From the NCBI GenBank assembly GCA_951812665.1, contig CATOST010000030.1, positions 62,001 through 126,000 of the forward strand: a DNA stretch of 64,000 nt, given 5' to 3'. Shown here piece by piece: positions 39,936 through 50,571 of this stretch. Source of the stretch: an uncultured Acidobacteriota bacterium. GTDB taxonomy: Bacteria > Acidobacteriota > UBA6911 > RPQK01 > JAJDTT01. Position 1 is the first letter of the stretch, and each line of letters starts with the position of its first letter. Below the pieces are notes generated by a model. That model had not been told where the DNA came from. It saw only the letters and a program-made list of their open reading frames with translations, and did no database searches. The position numbers were made by a program, and so were the translations under genes.

Positions 39936-41565
39936 CCGTCGAAAGAGACCGTCCGGCATTCGACGGGCCGTTGGCCACCGCTTCAGGAGGTCCGGGCGGC
40001 AACCACAGAAGCGCCTCGGTGCCATCGGGCAGGGACCAGCGCCGGGAGACCCGCCAACCATCCTGCTCCAGGCGCTCATACACGGCTGGATTGGAGGCGG
40101 TGAGATAGCTGATCCCCTGGTGTCCCGTCTTCCCGATCACGACCTGCACGCGTTCCAATTGCTCCAATGACCGGGCCGAATGGCCCAGCCGGATGACGCC
40201 CAGTTCCCTTCCCGACTCCAGAGCCTGGAGGCGGAGGGCCAACAGATGGAAATGGGCCAAGTCGGGGACGAAGCCGACTGCGGCGCCTTCGGGAATCTGC
40301 TCCAGGATCTCCCGGTGGCGCCAGTTTTCCCGACGGGGTGGACCGGCCACGTCGAAATATGAGGACGCGAACAACACCCACTCCCGTCCGGCACCGCGGT
40401 AATCTCCATCGTCCCGAACCTGGAAAAGGGCCAACTTGCCGGAAACCAGGGGCAGGGGGAACGAGACGGCCAGGAATTGGAGCAGCGCCACCGACGCGGC
40501 CAGACGCACGATCCACTGGCGCCGATCCCAGGGCTGGAGAATCAAGATGGCCAGCGGTCCGGCCAGCGGAAGGACATACCTGGGATCCTTCGCCTCCAGC
40601 AACGTCAGCAGCAACAGTCCGCCCCAGAAAGTCCATCGGATCAGGCTCACTTCCGGAGTCCTCTCCTGCTTCCGATCGGACTTGAGGAAAAGGCCCAGGA
40701 CGAAGAGTGTGGTGAGGGGAAGGAACAGGTAGTAGCTGGCCAGCGACCGCGGATAATAGAGCCAGCCCAGTAGCGATTCCAGGCCCGGGTCCTGTTCCCA
40801 TCCGGCTGCCTGCATGGTGAGGGTGAACCGCTCCACCAGGTTCCTGGCGTTGGGCAGGTACCACCAGAAGACCAGAGGCGCGGCGACCAACCCGGCGTCG
40901 ACCAGATTCAGGAGCGAGCGCTTCCGGTCCCGGGAGTGGACCAGCGCCCAGACCAACGGAAACACCAGAAACAGGATGAACGTCCACTTGGTCAGAAGTC
41001 CCGCCGCGATGACCAGACCCAGCAGCAGGCTATATCCCTTTCGTTCCAGGCGCCGGCTCTTGACCACCAGGCAGAGCGCCAGCATGACCCATCCCCCGAG
41101 CGCTACGTCCAGGAGTGAGAAGCGGCTGGTCCAGGCAACGAGGGGAAAGCACCAGGCCAGCAGCGCCGCCCAGGGGGCCGCTCCCCGAGTCAGGCACCTG
41201 GAGGCCAACCACCAGATGCCGCCGAAGAGCATGACCAGTCCCGGAAGATTGGAGAGGAAGACGAGGGCGTCCCGGTTGGGCCAGAGGTACAGCACCACCA
41301 TTTCCTGGAGGTAATAGAGGGGCGGATAGTAGGACGAGAGCGAGGAAAAGTCCTCCGGCAGCCTTCCGGCGGCCAGGGCCTGGAGGGACTCCCAGCCCCT
41401 GATCTGATGGTGAGCCATGTCCCAGACCTGAGGCTGTTCGTCCAGCGCCAGCCAGACCAGGTGCAGCACCAGGACCCCCAGTCCCAGAAAGAGGACCGCG
41501 AATCGATCCGGCGCCGGCCGTGGTTGCTCACCAGTGGGTTGCAGGCTCGGGGACGGGACCGTCAT
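39901..41565 (-). CDS. GT39/ArnT-like membrane glycosyltransferase
   Basis: 554 residues with ten or more hydrophobic helices in the first 380 positions. The loop motif YYPPLYYLQEMVVLYLWPNR and an early Asp-rich segment (QVWDMAHHQIRG) match PMT/ArnT-type enzymes, which transfer sugars from polyprenyl-phosphate donors to periplasmic acceptors. The C-terminal soluble part starts near residue 390. It follows a second such gene, which it overlaps by 38 bases, and both follow a radical SAM gene; a joint role in glycan modification is likely. Confidence 0.8.
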   Translation of the reverse strand: MTVPSPSLQPTGEQPRPAPDRFAVLFLGLGVLVLHLVWLALDEQPQVWDMAHHQIRGWESLQALAAGRLPEDFSSLSSYYPPLYYLQEMVVLYLWPNRDALVFLSNLPGLVMLFGGIWWLASRCLTRGAAPWAALLAWCFPLVAWTSRFSLLDVALGGWVMLALCLVVKSRRLERKGYSLLLGLVIAAGLLTKWTFILFLVFPLVWALVHSRDRKRSLLNLVDAGLVAAPLVFWWYLPNARNLVERFTLTMQAAGWEQDPGLESLLGWLYYPRSLASYYLFLPLTTLFVLGLFLKSDRKQERTPEVSLIRWTFWGGLLLLTLLEAKDPRYVLPLAGPLAILILQPWDRRQWIVRLAASVALLQFLAVSFPLPLVSGKLALFQVRDDGDYRGAGREWVLFASSYFDVAGPPRRENWRHREILEQIPEGAAVGFVPDLAHFHLLALRLQALESGRELGVIRLGHSARSLEQLERVQVVIGKTGHQGISYLTASNPAVYERLEQDGWRVSRRWSLPDGTEALLWLPPGPPEAVANGPSNAGRSLSTVSPIREEPPRS

Positions 41566-43198
41566 AGGGCTTCTTTACCCGGAAGATATTGAACCACTCC
41601 CACCGCCCGCCTCCGGTGATGCTGACGGGGAGAATGCCCCAGCCCGTGCTGTAGAACCCGGCGTGGGAGGACGGGTCGAGAAGGCGCCATGGAGTGTTCA
41701 TGCGGGCCGTTCGCTGTTCCAGCAGATCGAGGTATTCGTCGGAATCGTAGAGGGTCACCCACGGGGAGGCCAAGACCGGCTTGACCAGGATATCTCCAGC
41801 CTCGGGACCGACTTCGGTCCTCTCCAGTATCTTGGCTCCCTCCCGTTCCAGGTAATGGCGGAAGCCCCACTCGGCGGTGAACCAGAGCGTCTTCCCCTCG
41901 TGTCCGTAATCTTGCGCGATCTCCTGGGCCGCCTGCTGGTAGCTCCGGGCGAAACGGTAGTCGGCATGAGCTACGGTCAGGGAATAGACGGAGGTCAGGA
42001 CCACTCCGAGCCAGACCAGGTTCCGGAGCAGATAGGCACCCTTGACCCGTTTCTCCAAGGAGGCGATCCAGAGCAGAATCACCGGTCCCGCCACCAGCGT
42101 CGAGTACCGCACCGATCCCGAATAGTACATGAGGAGGCACGCCAGGCAGCCCCCGAAGAACCAGAGCCAGATGGGAAGCCAGCGCCAGTCCCGTTTAAAG
42201 AGGAGTTCGGTCCCAAAGCCGGACAGAAAACGCCAGAACACCGCCACGCCGCTGGAGAGAAACAGGGAAAACAGGAATGCCTGACTCCAGGTCCAGTCCT
42301 CCCACCACAGATAGAAGGGAACGAAGGAGAGCAGGAACAGGACGGCCAGAACGCGGGCGCCGATGCGGCCGGCCAGACCGTACCAGAGCGCCACGGGAAA
42401 GAGCACCGTTCCACCCAGGTTCAGCAGCAGGGAAAGTGATTTCTCCCCCATGATCGAACCCGAATAGATGTCTCGCTGAAGTGCGTGAATAGCCGTGTTC
42501 AGAAGCAGGAAGCGATCGTAGTGGAGAAAGGCGCGCAGGTACCAAAGACCCCACAGCAGCAGCGGAGAGGCCAGGACCAGCAGCATCTTTCCCCTCGAGA
42601 TCCGGGGAGCTCCAGCCTCCCGCAGGAAGAGACAGACCAGCATCAACAGCACCAAGCCACCCCCCAGGACGGAGATGAAGCAGGTGCCCAGCAGCGACAC
42701 ACCCCAGATCAGCCAGTCCCAACCCGTGGCGGTCCCGTCCCGCACCCGCAGGAAACGGGAAAGGGCCACGATCCAAAGGGACCAGAAGGGGACGTCGGTC
42801 ATGATGGTGTGGCTGGAAACGAGAAAACCGGGCGCCGTGACCAGGAGGCAGGAGGCCGCCAGGGGAAACCGGACATAGCGGCGAGCCAGATCGTGGAACC
42901 CCCAAGCCGCCAAGACGGGAAAGACCAGAAAGCCGAGATGGTAGACCCACTCGGCCTGGCTGTCGCTCACCCACTTCAGCAGGGCTAGGTAATAGCTGAC
43001 CAGGGGCAGGTGGCTGTGACTGGCGGCATCGGGCGCCCCCATGCCCTCGAAACTGATTCGGAAGTCGTAGGGATAGAGGGGCGTCTGGAGAATGTTTTCG
43101 GCCACCCTCAGATAGATTCGGTCGTCGATATGGAAGGCCTGGAAGAGGAACGGGAGCTGCGTCCCCAGAATCAACAGGATCAGAACTCTGGCCCGCAT
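41528..43198 (-). CDS. second GT39-like membrane glycosyltransferase
   Basis: 556 residues with about eleven hydrophobic segments, starting MRARVLILLILGTQLPFLFQ. The first loop IDDRIYLRVAENILQTPLYP and PYDFRISF match dolichol/polyprenyl-phosphate-mannose-type transferases. The C-terminal extracytoplasmic domain holds LWFTAEWGFRHYLEREGAKI. It begins six bases after the radical SAM gene stops and overlaps the next gene, so the three should be cotranscribed. Confidence 0.8.
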   Translation of the reverse strand: MRARVLILLILGTQLPFLFQAFHIDDRIYLRVAENILQTPLYPYDFRISFEGMGAPDAASHSHLPLVSYYLALLKWVSDSQAEWVYHLGFLVFPVLAAWGFHDLARRYVRFPLAASCLLVTAPGFLVSSHTIMTDVPFWSLWIVALSRFLRVRDGTATGWDWLIWGVSLLGTCFISVLGGGLVLLMLVCLFLREAGAPRISRGKMLLVLASPLLLWGLWYLRAFLHYDRFLLLNTAIHALQRDIYSGSIMGEKSLSLLLNLGGTVLFPVALWYGLAGRIGARVLAVLFLLSFVPFYLWWEDWTWSQAFLFSLFLSSGVAVFWRFLSGFGTELLFKRDWRWLPIWLWFFGGCLACLLMYYSGSVRYSTLVAGPVILLWIASLEKRVKGAYLLRNLVWLGVVLTSVYSLTVAHADYRFARSYQQAAQEIAQDYGHEGKTLWFTAEWGFRHYLEREGAKILERTEVGPEAGDILVKPVLASPWVTLYDSDEYLDLLEQRTARMNTPWRLLDPSSHAGFYSTGWGILPVSITGGGRWEWFNIFRVKKPYDGPVPEPATHW

Positions 43199-43204
43199 TT
43201 CGGG

Positions 43205-44221
43205 CTAGTGATCTCTGAAGATCGGCATCTTGTAGAAGATCGCCAGCTTCTCCATCCGGGGAATCCAGCGGCGGACCTTGAGCGTGTCCACCATGAAGCT
43301 GCCCAGGATGACGGGGAGACGGGGATTGGGCGCGTGACAGTCCTGGCACTCGGGATAGTCGGTCAGGTCTCCCTTCAGATGAGCCTCCCGCATCCGCTCC
43401 ATCCTCTCCGAATTCCAGAGGTCGTAGATGGAGGAGTCTCGGACGTTGCCGATGGGCTCGGTCTGCCAGGTGTGGCAACAGGGGAAGAATTCCCCCTTGT
43501 AATTGACCATGGCCGGCCCCTGCCAGAGTTGGTAGCAGGGATGCCGCCGCCGGGTGTGATGGACCCTCTCCTCCAACGCCACTTCCGGGATGACGATCTC
43601 GTCCTCCTTGATCCGAACTTCGTCGACCCCGTCGATGGACCACATCCGCTGGAAGTCCCGGACCTGGTGCTGATTCTCGGGCAGACGGACCATCTGAAGA
43701 ACCACGAACAGATCGGGGCGCTGGACCTTCTTCATCTCCAAAAAGCTCAGGATGTTGGCCCTGACCTTCTCGAAATTGGCCCCCTTGCGGTACTTCTCGT
43801 AGGTCTCGGGTGTGGTTCCATCGAAGGCGATGATGAGACTGTCCAGCCCCGACTCCAAGAGTTCCTGGCTCCGGCGCCGGTCCAACAGGGTGGCGTTGGT
43901 CGAAACCACGGTGTAGATATCGGCGTCCTTGCAATATCGGACCATGCGAAAGATGTCGGGATTCATGAGAGGCTCGCCGCCTCCCCAGGGGAATACCAAT
44001 TCGGTTTTTTGACTGATCTCGTCGATGATCTGCCGGAAGAGGCCGAAGTCGAAGTCCTCAGGAGGATAGTAGCCCAGCTCCCGCGGACACATGGGGCACT
44101 TGAGATTGCATTTCCCGGTGTTCTCGATGATGAGGGTGATGGGATAGGCTTCCAGATCGGCCCGTCCCGTAAGATATCCGGAGAGCAGTTTCCAACGATT
44201 CTGTGCCTGAGTCAGCCTCAT
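43205..44221 (-). CDS. radical SAM protein with SPASM-like domain
   Basis: 338 residues. The [4Fe-4S] motif is TGKCNLKCPMCPREL near residue 40, followed by FPWGGGEPLMNPD and STNATLLDRR. The C-terminal cysteines (HPCYQLWQGP, FFPCCHTW, YPECQDCHAPN) fit a SPASM/Twitch auxiliary-cluster domain. Such enzymes modify peptides or make cofactors; no precursor peptide is next to it. It heads a run with two membrane glycosyltransferases. Confidence 0.85.
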   Translation of the reverse strand: MRLTQAQNRWKLLSGYLTGRADLEAYPITLIIENTGKCNLKCPMCPRELGYYPPEDFDFGLFRQIIDEISQKTELVFPWGGGEPLMNPDIFRMVRYCKDADIYTVVSTNATLLDRRRSQELLESGLDSLIIAFDGTTPETYEKYRKGANFEKVRANILSFLEMKKVQRPDLFVVLQMVRLPENQHQVRDFQRMWSIDGVDEVRIKEDEIVIPEVALEERVHHTRRRHPCYQLWQGPAMVNYKGEFFPCCHTWQTEPIGNVRDSSIYDLWNSERMERMREAHLKGDLTDYPECQDCHAPNPRLPVILGSFMVDTLKVRRWIPRMEKLAIFYKMPIFRDH

Positions 44222-44311
44222 GTGACGCTACCTGGGGTACGCGGGGCTCATCTTAGCAGAAACACCTCTCCGGCACGCATTTGACGACACGGAGACCCGA
44301 GGAGCCGGGGA

Positions 44312-47029
44312 TCAGTGGATCTGCCCCTCGGCGAAGAGGGGGGCCGCCCGGATGGCGGCCTGGGCCGCCGCCAGGCGGGCCACGGGAACCCGAAATGGGG
44401 AACAGCTCACGTAGTCCATCTTGATCCGGTGGCAGAAATCGATGGATTCCGTATCCCCGCCGTGTTCGCCGCAGATCCCGATTTCAAGATTGGGACGGCG
44501 GGCCCTTCCCTCTCGAACCGCGATCCGAACCAGCCTCCCTACACCCTCCTGATCCAGGGTCTGGAAAGGATTCGAGGGCAGAATGCCCTCGTCCACATAG
44601 CGCAACAAGAAATGCGTCTCCGCGTCGTCGCGGGAATAGCCCAACGTCATCTGGGTCAGGTCGTTGGTGCCGAACGAGAAGAACTCGGCCACTTCGGCCA
44701 GCTGACTCGCCGTGATGGCGGCCCGTGGAACTTCGATCATGGTCCCGAACATGTACTCGAGCCGGCGTCCCCTCTCGCGCATGACCTCCACGGCCACCCG
44801 TTCCAGAATCGGCTGGATCACCTTCAACTCGTTCACGTGCCCGACCAGAGGGATCAGGATCTTGGGCCGGACCGTCCCACCCTCCTGAACCACGTTGCAG
44901 GCCGCCTCGAAGACGGCCCGGACCTGCATGCTCACGATCCCCGGCATCACGATACTGAGCCGAATCCCCCTCAGCCCCATCATGGGATTGCTCTCGTGCA
45001 GCTTTCGAAGCGTGGCCAGGGTTCGCTGCAACTCACTCGCCTCTTGAGCCCGCCCCTCAGTGCGGCAGAGTCGAAGGCGGACCCGAATCTCCTCCTCCGT
45101 GGGCAGAAATTCATGCAGCGGCGGATCAATGAGCCGGATCACAACGGGACGCCCATCCATCACCCTGAAGAGACCTTCAAAGTCCCCCTGCTGCAATGGA
45201 AGGAGCCGACTCAGGGCCTGCTTGCGCTCCGTCTCGTCACTCGAAAGGATCATCTGCCGAACGATGGGCAGGCGGCTGGCTTCGAAGAACATGTGCTCGG
45301 TCCGGCAAAGACCCACGCCTTCGGCGCCGTAGGCCAGCGCCCGGACGGCATCCTGGGGGTGGTCCGCATTGGCCAACACGCCGAGATGCCGGCGGCTGTC
45401 GGCCCAGGACAGAAGCGTTTGCAGATCCTCCTGTTTTTCCAGATCGGATTCGACAGTCGGGATCCTTCCCAGAAAGATTTCTCCCGAAGTCCCATCCAGG
45501 GAGATCCAATCCCCCTCGCGCACCAGATGTCCATTGGCCTTGAGCCGGAGTTTCGTCTCCCGAAGTTCCATTCCTCCGGCTCCCACGATGCAGGGCACGC
45601 CGAACTGGCGCGCGACCACGGCGGCATGGCTGGTCGCACCACCTTCGATGGTGAGGATGCCTCGGGACACGAGCATGCCGTGAACGTCGTCGGGCCGGGT
45701 AAAGGGGCGCACCATGACCACGTCGGTTCCTTCCCGACTCCATTTCTCGGCCGTATCGGCGTCGAAAACCACCCGTCCGACGGCGGCCCCGGGAGAGGCG
45801 TTGACTCCGCGGCCCAGCAAGTTTCCGGCGTCCCTGGCCATATCCTTGGCACGAGGCGCAAAGGCCGGGTGCAGAAACACGTCGATATCCTCGGGACGGA
45901 CCCGGAGCAGCGCTTCGTCGTGGGTGACGCATCCTTCATTGCAGAGATCCACTGCAATGCGAATCGCGGCTCTGGCGGTTCTCTGCCCGGTTCGCGTCTG
46001 CAGGATCCAGAGTTTGCGCCGCTCGACGGTGAACTCCACGTCCTGCATGTCGCGATACCGCTCTTCCAGCTTCCGGCAGATCCGAGTCAGCTCCCGGGCG
46101 ACTTCCGGCATCCGCTCGCCGAGACCGGTCATGCTCTCAGTGTTGCGGATTCCGGCCACCACGTCCTCGCCCTGGGCGTTCGGTAGATAGTCACCGTAGA
46201 GAGTCCGTTCTCCGGTCACCGGATTCCGCGTAAAGACCACACCCGTTCCGGAATCGAGACCCATGTTGCCGAAGACCATGGAGACGACGTTGACCGCAGT
46301 CCCCAGGTCATGGGGGATGCCCGAGGCATTTCGATAGTCGAATGCGCGTTTGCCGTTCCAGCTTCCAAAGACCGCCTGAACCGCCATCCGCAGCTGTTCG
46401 AAGGGGTCCTGGGGAAACTCGGTGCCAGTCCGCGCGCGGATAATCTGCTTGAAACCAGCCGTCAACTGCTTCCAGTCCGAAGCCGTCATCTCTGCGTCCG
46501 ACAGCACCTGCCGGTCGCGTTTGATCCGTTCCAGAGACTCCTCGAATGCCCCGTCACCCAACTCCAGAACCACGCTTCCGAACATCTGGATCAAACGGCG
46601 ATAGGCGTCGTACACGAACCGCTCGTCTCCGGAAGCGGCCGTCAGCCCCGCAGCCGTCTCGTCGTTGAGCCCTACGTTGAGCACCGTATCCATCATCCCG
46701 GGCATGGAATGCATGGCCCCGGAACGACAGGAGACGAGCAGCGGGTTCTCCGCATCGCCGAAGCCCTTGCCCGTGGCCTCCTCGATTCGCCCCATGGCCT
46801 CCAACACCTGGTCCCACAGCCCCTCCGGAAGCTCGCCTCCCGAACCCAGGTACTCGACGCACGCGTCCGTGGTGATGACGAAACCGGGTGGCACCGGCAG
46901 GCCGATGCGGCTCATCTCGGCCAGGCTCGCACCCTTCCCACCCAGCAGGGCCCGCAATGACTCCTTTTCGTGATGAGTCTCCGCGGGAGGCACTTCGTCA
47001 AACCGGAACACCCATTTGCCGCTGTTCAT
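44312..47029 (-). CDS. ppdK: pyruvate, phosphate dikinase
   Basis: 905 residues, full length. The N-terminal nucleotide-binding part has LLGGKGASLAEMSRIGLPVP. The phosphohistidine is in GGATSHAAVVARQFGVP, and the PEP/pyruvate domain carries LCRTEHMFFEASR and the C-terminal GICGEHGGD. It interconverts pyruvate, ATP and phosphate with PEP, AMP and pyrophosphate, allowing PPi-saving glycolysis or gluconeogenesis. It lies about 100 bases after the inositol-phosphate synthase. Confidence 0.95.
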   Translation of the reverse strand: MNSGKWVFRFDEVPPAETHHEKESLRALLGGKGASLAEMSRIGLPVPPGFVITTDACVEYLGSGGELPEGLWDQVLEAMGRIEEATGKGFGDAENPLLVSCRSGAMHSMPGMMDTVLNVGLNDETAAGLTAASGDERFVYDAYRRLIQMFGSVVLELGDGAFEESLERIKRDRQVLSDAEMTASDWKQLTAGFKQIIRARTGTEFPQDPFEQLRMAVQAVFGSWNGKRAFDYRNASGIPHDLGTAVNVVSMVFGNMGLDSGTGVVFTRNPVTGERTLYGDYLPNAQGEDVVAGIRNTESMTGLGERMPEVARELTRICRKLEERYRDMQDVEFTVERRKLWILQTRTGQRTARAAIRIAVDLCNEGCVTHDEALLRVRPEDIDVFLHPAFAPRAKDMARDAGNLLGRGVNASPGAAVGRVVFDADTAEKWSREGTDVVMVRPFTRPDDVHGMLVSRGILTIEGGATSHAAVVARQFGVPCIVGAGGMELRETKLRLKANGHLVREGDWISLDGTSGEIFLGRIPTVESDLEKQEDLQTLLSWADSRRHLGVLANADHPQDAVRALAYGAEGVGLCRTEHMFFEASRLPIVRQMILSSDETERKQALSRLLPLQQGDFEGLFRVMDGRPVVIRLIDPPLHEFLPTEEEIRVRLRLCRTEGRAQEASELQRTLATLRKLHESNPMMGLRGIRLSIVMPGIVSMQVRAVFEAACNVVQEGGTVRPKILIPLVGHVNELKVIQPILERVAVEVMRERGRRLEYMFGTMIEVPRAAITASQLAEVAEFFSFGTNDLTQMTLGYSRDDAETHFLLRYVDEGILPSNPFQTLDQEGVGRLVRIAVREGRARRPNLEIGICGEHGGDTESIDFCHRIKMDYVSCSPFRVPVARLAAAQAAIRAAPLFAEGQIH

Positions 47030-47133
47030 GCAAACCGCCTCAAACGGAGATACGAATAGAAGGATGCGAAACGGGAACCCCGCTGAAACCGGCGGGCCTG
47101 CGGAACCCAGTCCCGCGTCGCCGGCGATGCGGG

Positions 47134-48459
47134 TCAGGATTCATAGTAGTCGAGACCCAGATGGGTGATCTGTTCCTCTCCCCGCATATAGCGGAGGGTG
47201 TTCTTCAACTTCATGAGCTGGATGAAGAGATCGTGCTCGGGATAGAGCTCGGGCAGGGTCATGGGACTCTTGAAATAGAAGGAGAGCCACTCCTGGATTC
47301 CTGACATCCCAGCCCGCTTGGCCAGGTCCAGGAACAGCACCAGATCCAGCACGATGGGGGCGGCCAATATGCTGTCCTTGCAGAGGAAGTCGATCTTGAT
47401 CTGCATCGGGTATCCGAGCCAGCCGAAGATATCCAGGTTGTCCCAACCCTCCTTGTCGTCCCGGCGCGGCGGGTAATAGTTGATCCGAACCTTGTGATAG
47501 AAGTCGCCGTACAGGTCCGGATAATGCTCGGGCTGCAGGATGTATTCCAGAACCGAGAGTTTGCTCTCCTCCTTGGTCCGGAAGGACCCGGGATCGTCCA
47601 GAACTTCGCCGTCCCGGTTGCCCAAGATATTGGTGGAGAACCAGCCCGAGAGCCCCAGGAGCCTGGCCTTGAGGCCAGGGGCGACGATGGTTTTCATCAG
47701 CGTCTGTCCCGTCTTGAAGTCCTTGCCGCAGATGGGGACCCCCTCCTCGATGGCCAGCTGTTGCAACGCCGGCGCATCCACCGTCAGGTTGGGCGCTCCG
47801 TTGGCGTAGGGAATCCCCAGCTTGAGGGCCGCATAGGCGTAGACCATGCTGGACGGAATGTCGGGATGGTTGTTCTTGAGACCCTCCTCCAGCGCGGCAA
47901 CGTCCTGATGAACGGGTCCCGTCTCCAGAAAGATCTCGGTGCTGCCGCACCAGACCATCACCATGCGATCGACCTGCTTCTCCTGCTGAAACGACCGGAT
48001 CTGTTCCATCAACTGATGGGCCAGATCCCATTTGGTCCGGCCCTTCTTGACATGGGTTCCATCCAGCCTCTTGACGTACCGGTTGTCGAAGACCGCCGGA
48101 TAGGGCCGCACTTCTTCCAGCATCGGTCGGAGTTGTTCCAGGAGACTCATCTCCAGCACGCCGGCCTTGACGGCCGCCGTGTAGGCGTCGTCGGCGAACA
48201 GGTCCCAGGACGCGAATTCCAGATCCTCCAGTTGGGCCAAGGGAACGAAATCGGAGATCTTGGGCGACCGCCCCTCGGTCCGTTTCCCCAGCCGGACGGT
48301 TCCGAATTGGGATAGAGACCCGATGGGCTGGGCCAGTCCCCTCTTGACAGCCTCGACGCCGGCAATGAAGGTGGTGCTCACCGCACCCAGTCCCACCAAC
48401 AGCACCCCCAATTTTCCCCGGGGCTCCTCGATTCGTACACCCTTCTCAATCATGTCCAT
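47134..48459 (-). CDS. inositol-3-phosphate synthase
   Basis: 441 residues. The NAD-binding loop is VLLVGLGAVSTTFIAGVEAV; further marks are NGAPNLTVDAPALQQLAIEE, GKDFKTGQTLMKTIVAPGLK, and SWFSTNILGNRDG. It converts glucose 6-phosphate to inositol 3-phosphate, the source for inositol lipids or compatible solutes. The alternative ATG a few codons inside changes nothing. It sits between glyS and ppdK with modest gaps. Confidence 0.93.
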   Translation of the reverse strand: MDMIEKGVRIEEPRGKLGVLLVGLGAVSTTFIAGVEAVKRGLAQPIGSLSQFGTVRLGKRTEGRSPKISDFVPLAQLEDLEFASWDLFADDAYTAAVKAGVLEMSLLEQLRPMLEEVRPYPAVFDNRYVKRLDGTHVKKGRTKWDLAHQLMEQIRSFQQEKQVDRMVMVWCGSTEIFLETGPVHQDVAALEEGLKNNHPDIPSSMVYAYAALKLGIPYANGAPNLTVDAPALQQLAIEEGVPICGKDFKTGQTLMKTIVAPGLKARLLGLSGWFSTNILGNRDGEVLDDPGSFRTKEESKLSVLEYILQPEHYPDLYGDFYHKVRINYYPPRRDDKEGWDNLDIFGWLGYPMQIKIDFLCKDSILAAPIVLDLVLFLDLAKRAGMSGIQEWLSFYFKSPMTLPELYPEHDLFIQLMKLKNTLRYMRGEEQITHLGLDYYES

Positions 48460-48519
48460 TCACCTCGAATTCATCCTGCCTCAGGCACGGCATGAGTTTT
48501 TCGTCGTCCGGTCTCCGAA

Positions 48520-50571
48520 TCATGTCCTCGCCACCATGGATATGTCCGCGTAGGACAAGAAAAGCTGCGAGATCTCATGGAGGATTCTCAATCGGTTCCG
48601 GCGCAGGTCTTCCTCGTGCGACATGACGAGCACGTCCTCGAAGAAACGGTCGACGGGTCCGCGCAGGCGGGCCATCTGCTTCAGCGCTTCCACAAACTCC
48701 CCCTTCTCCAGCCTGGCGACGACCTGGGGGCGCGTCTCTTGGACCACCCGGTTCAAAGTCCGTTCCGCCGGTTCCCTCAGTTCGCTGGCGCGGACCCGAT
48801 CCCGCTCGATCGCCTGGCCGGCCAGTATATTCTTGATCCTCTTGTAGGCCGTTGCCAACACCTCGAAATCCGCTTCGTTCCTCATCTCCTCCAGGGCGAC
48901 CGCTTTCCGGAGCCGAAGATGCAGGCTCTGACGGGAGTCTACCGTTTGTACGGCCCGGATGACGTCCTCGGACACACCCCGGCTACGAAAAACATGCCGT
49001 ACCCTGCGTTCCAGGAATGTCAGGACCCGGTCTTCCGACTCGGTTCCGGCAGCATCGTCCGGGAGGGACTGCCGCGCCATCCGGACCAAGTCTTCAAGCG
49101 GGTAATGGAGGCGGTACTCCAACAATATCTTGACGATACCCAAGGCTTGACGACGCAGTGCGAAGGGATCGCTCGAGCCCGTGGGAACGATTCCACCGAA
49201 AATACAGGCGGTGACGGTGTCCAGCTTGTCGGCGAGAGCCAACAGGGCTCCGGCAAGTGTGGAGGGAGGAGCATCGCTGAGAGAGACCGGCTTGTAATGC
49301 TCCAGGATTGCCTTCCATACCTTGGCGGGATAGCCCTCCCGGCGTGCATAGAGCCCCCCCATGACTCCCTGCAATTCCGGAAGCTCACGAACCATATCGG
49401 AGCTGAGATCCGCCTTCGACAACAGAGCCGCACGTTCCAGCTGGGGGTCCGGTTTCAATCGGGAGCAGAGCGCCTTGACCCGTCCTACCTTGTCCAGGTA
49501 ACTTCCCAGGCGCTGGTGAAAGACGATCTCCGCCAGCCTTTCGCACCGCGCCTCCATGCTGGTCTTGAGATCGGTCCGCCAGAAGAACGCAGCGTCCTCG
49601 AGACGGGCTCTCAAGACCCTCTCGTGTCCCTTTCGGATTCGGCCGTCCGAGTCTCCGTCGGTATTGACCACGGTCATGAAGTGGGGCCGGAGTTCACCTC
49701 CGGCGTCAGTCACCGAGAAGTACTTCTGGTGGTGCCGCATGACCGTGACCAACACCTCCCGGGGGATCTTCAGAAAGGTCTCGTCGAAGTCTCCGCATAG
49801 AACGGTGGGGTATTCGTTGAGTTGAACGACCGTCTCCAGAAGACGTTCGTCATCCACGGGAGACAGTCCGGGGGGAACCTTGTCCGCCAGCTCTCCGGAA
49901 ATCTTGCTGCGCCGTTCGTCCACACTGGCCAGAACATAGTTTCTGCGCATCTGATCCGGGTACTCGGCGGCGTGAGCCAAACGGATCTTGTCCTCCCCCA
50001 GGAACCGGTGGCCACGCGTGACACGTCCCGAATCGATTCCCTCGAATCGAAAGGAGACGATCTCCGAATCCCAGAGCGCTGTGCACCAGCGAAGGGGCCG
50101 AATGAATCGAAACCGGCTCTCCCGCCAGTACATGCTCCGGGGCCAGGGGAGGCCGGCCACGAGCTGGGGCGTCTTTTCCTGGAGTATTTCCGGAAGCGGC
50201 CGGCCCGGAATCCTCTTTCGGTATCCCAGGTATTCTCCCTTTGGAGTCTCAACCCGCTCCAGCAGTTCCACCTTCAGACCCTGGCTGCGAGCGAATCCGA
50301 AAGCTGCCCTCGCCGGACCCCCGTCGGGTCCCAAGGCGACGTGGACCGGGGGGCCGAGGACAAGCTCCTCCCTCCCCGGCTGGCGCTCGGACAGCCCGTC
50401 GGCCAGCAGGGCCAGTCTCCGGGGCGTGCCGTAGGAACGAACCGAGGCGGGAGACACCCCTTCCTGGGCCAGCAACCCCTTCAGATTTCGGCCAAGCTCG
50501 GCCAGCGCCGGAGAGATGACGTCGGCGGGCATCTCCTCCAGGCCCAACTCAAGCAGAAAGCTGTGACCCAT
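48520..50571 (-). CDS. glyS: glycyl-tRNA synthetase beta subunit
   Basis: About 683 residues from [16 protein letters not shown], which is the standard N terminus; a start at 50,625 is rejected. The body includes [40 protein letters not shown] and [10 protein letters not shown], and it ends [18 protein letters not shown]. It pairs with GlyQ in the alpha2beta2 enzyme. The start lies 23 bases inside the end of glyQ. Confidence 0.93.
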   Translation of the reverse strand: MGHSFLLELGLEEMPADVISPALAELGRNLKGLLAQEGVSPASVRSYGTPRRLALLADGLSERQPGREELVLGPPVHVALGPDGGPARAAFGFARSQGLKVELLERVETPKGEYLGYRKRIPGRPLPEILQEKTPQLVAGLPWPRSMYWRESRFRFIRPLRWCTALWDSEIVSFRFEGIDSGRVTRGHRFLGEDKIRLAHAAEYPDQMRRNYVLASVDERRSKISGELADKVPPGLSPVDDERLLETVVQLNEYPTVLCGDFDETFLKIPREVLVTVMRHHQKYFSVTDAGGELRPHFMTVVNTDGDSDGRIRKGHERVLRARLEDAAFFWRTDLKTSMEARCERLAEIVFHQRLGSYLDKVGRVKALCSRLKPDPQLERAALLSKADLSSDMVRELPELQGVMGGLYARREGYPAKVWKAILEHYKPVSLSDAPPSTLAGALLALADKLDTVTACIFGGIVPTGSSDPFALRRQALGIVKILLEYRLHYPLEDLVRMARQSLPDDAAGTESEDRVLTFLERRVRHVFRSRGVSEDVIRAVQTVDSRQSLHLRLRKAVALEEMRNEADFEVLATAYKRIKNILAGQAIERDRVRASELREPAERTLNRVVQETRPQVVARLEKGEFVEALKQMARLRGPVDRFFEDVLVMSHEEDLRRNRLRILHEISQLFLSYADISMVART

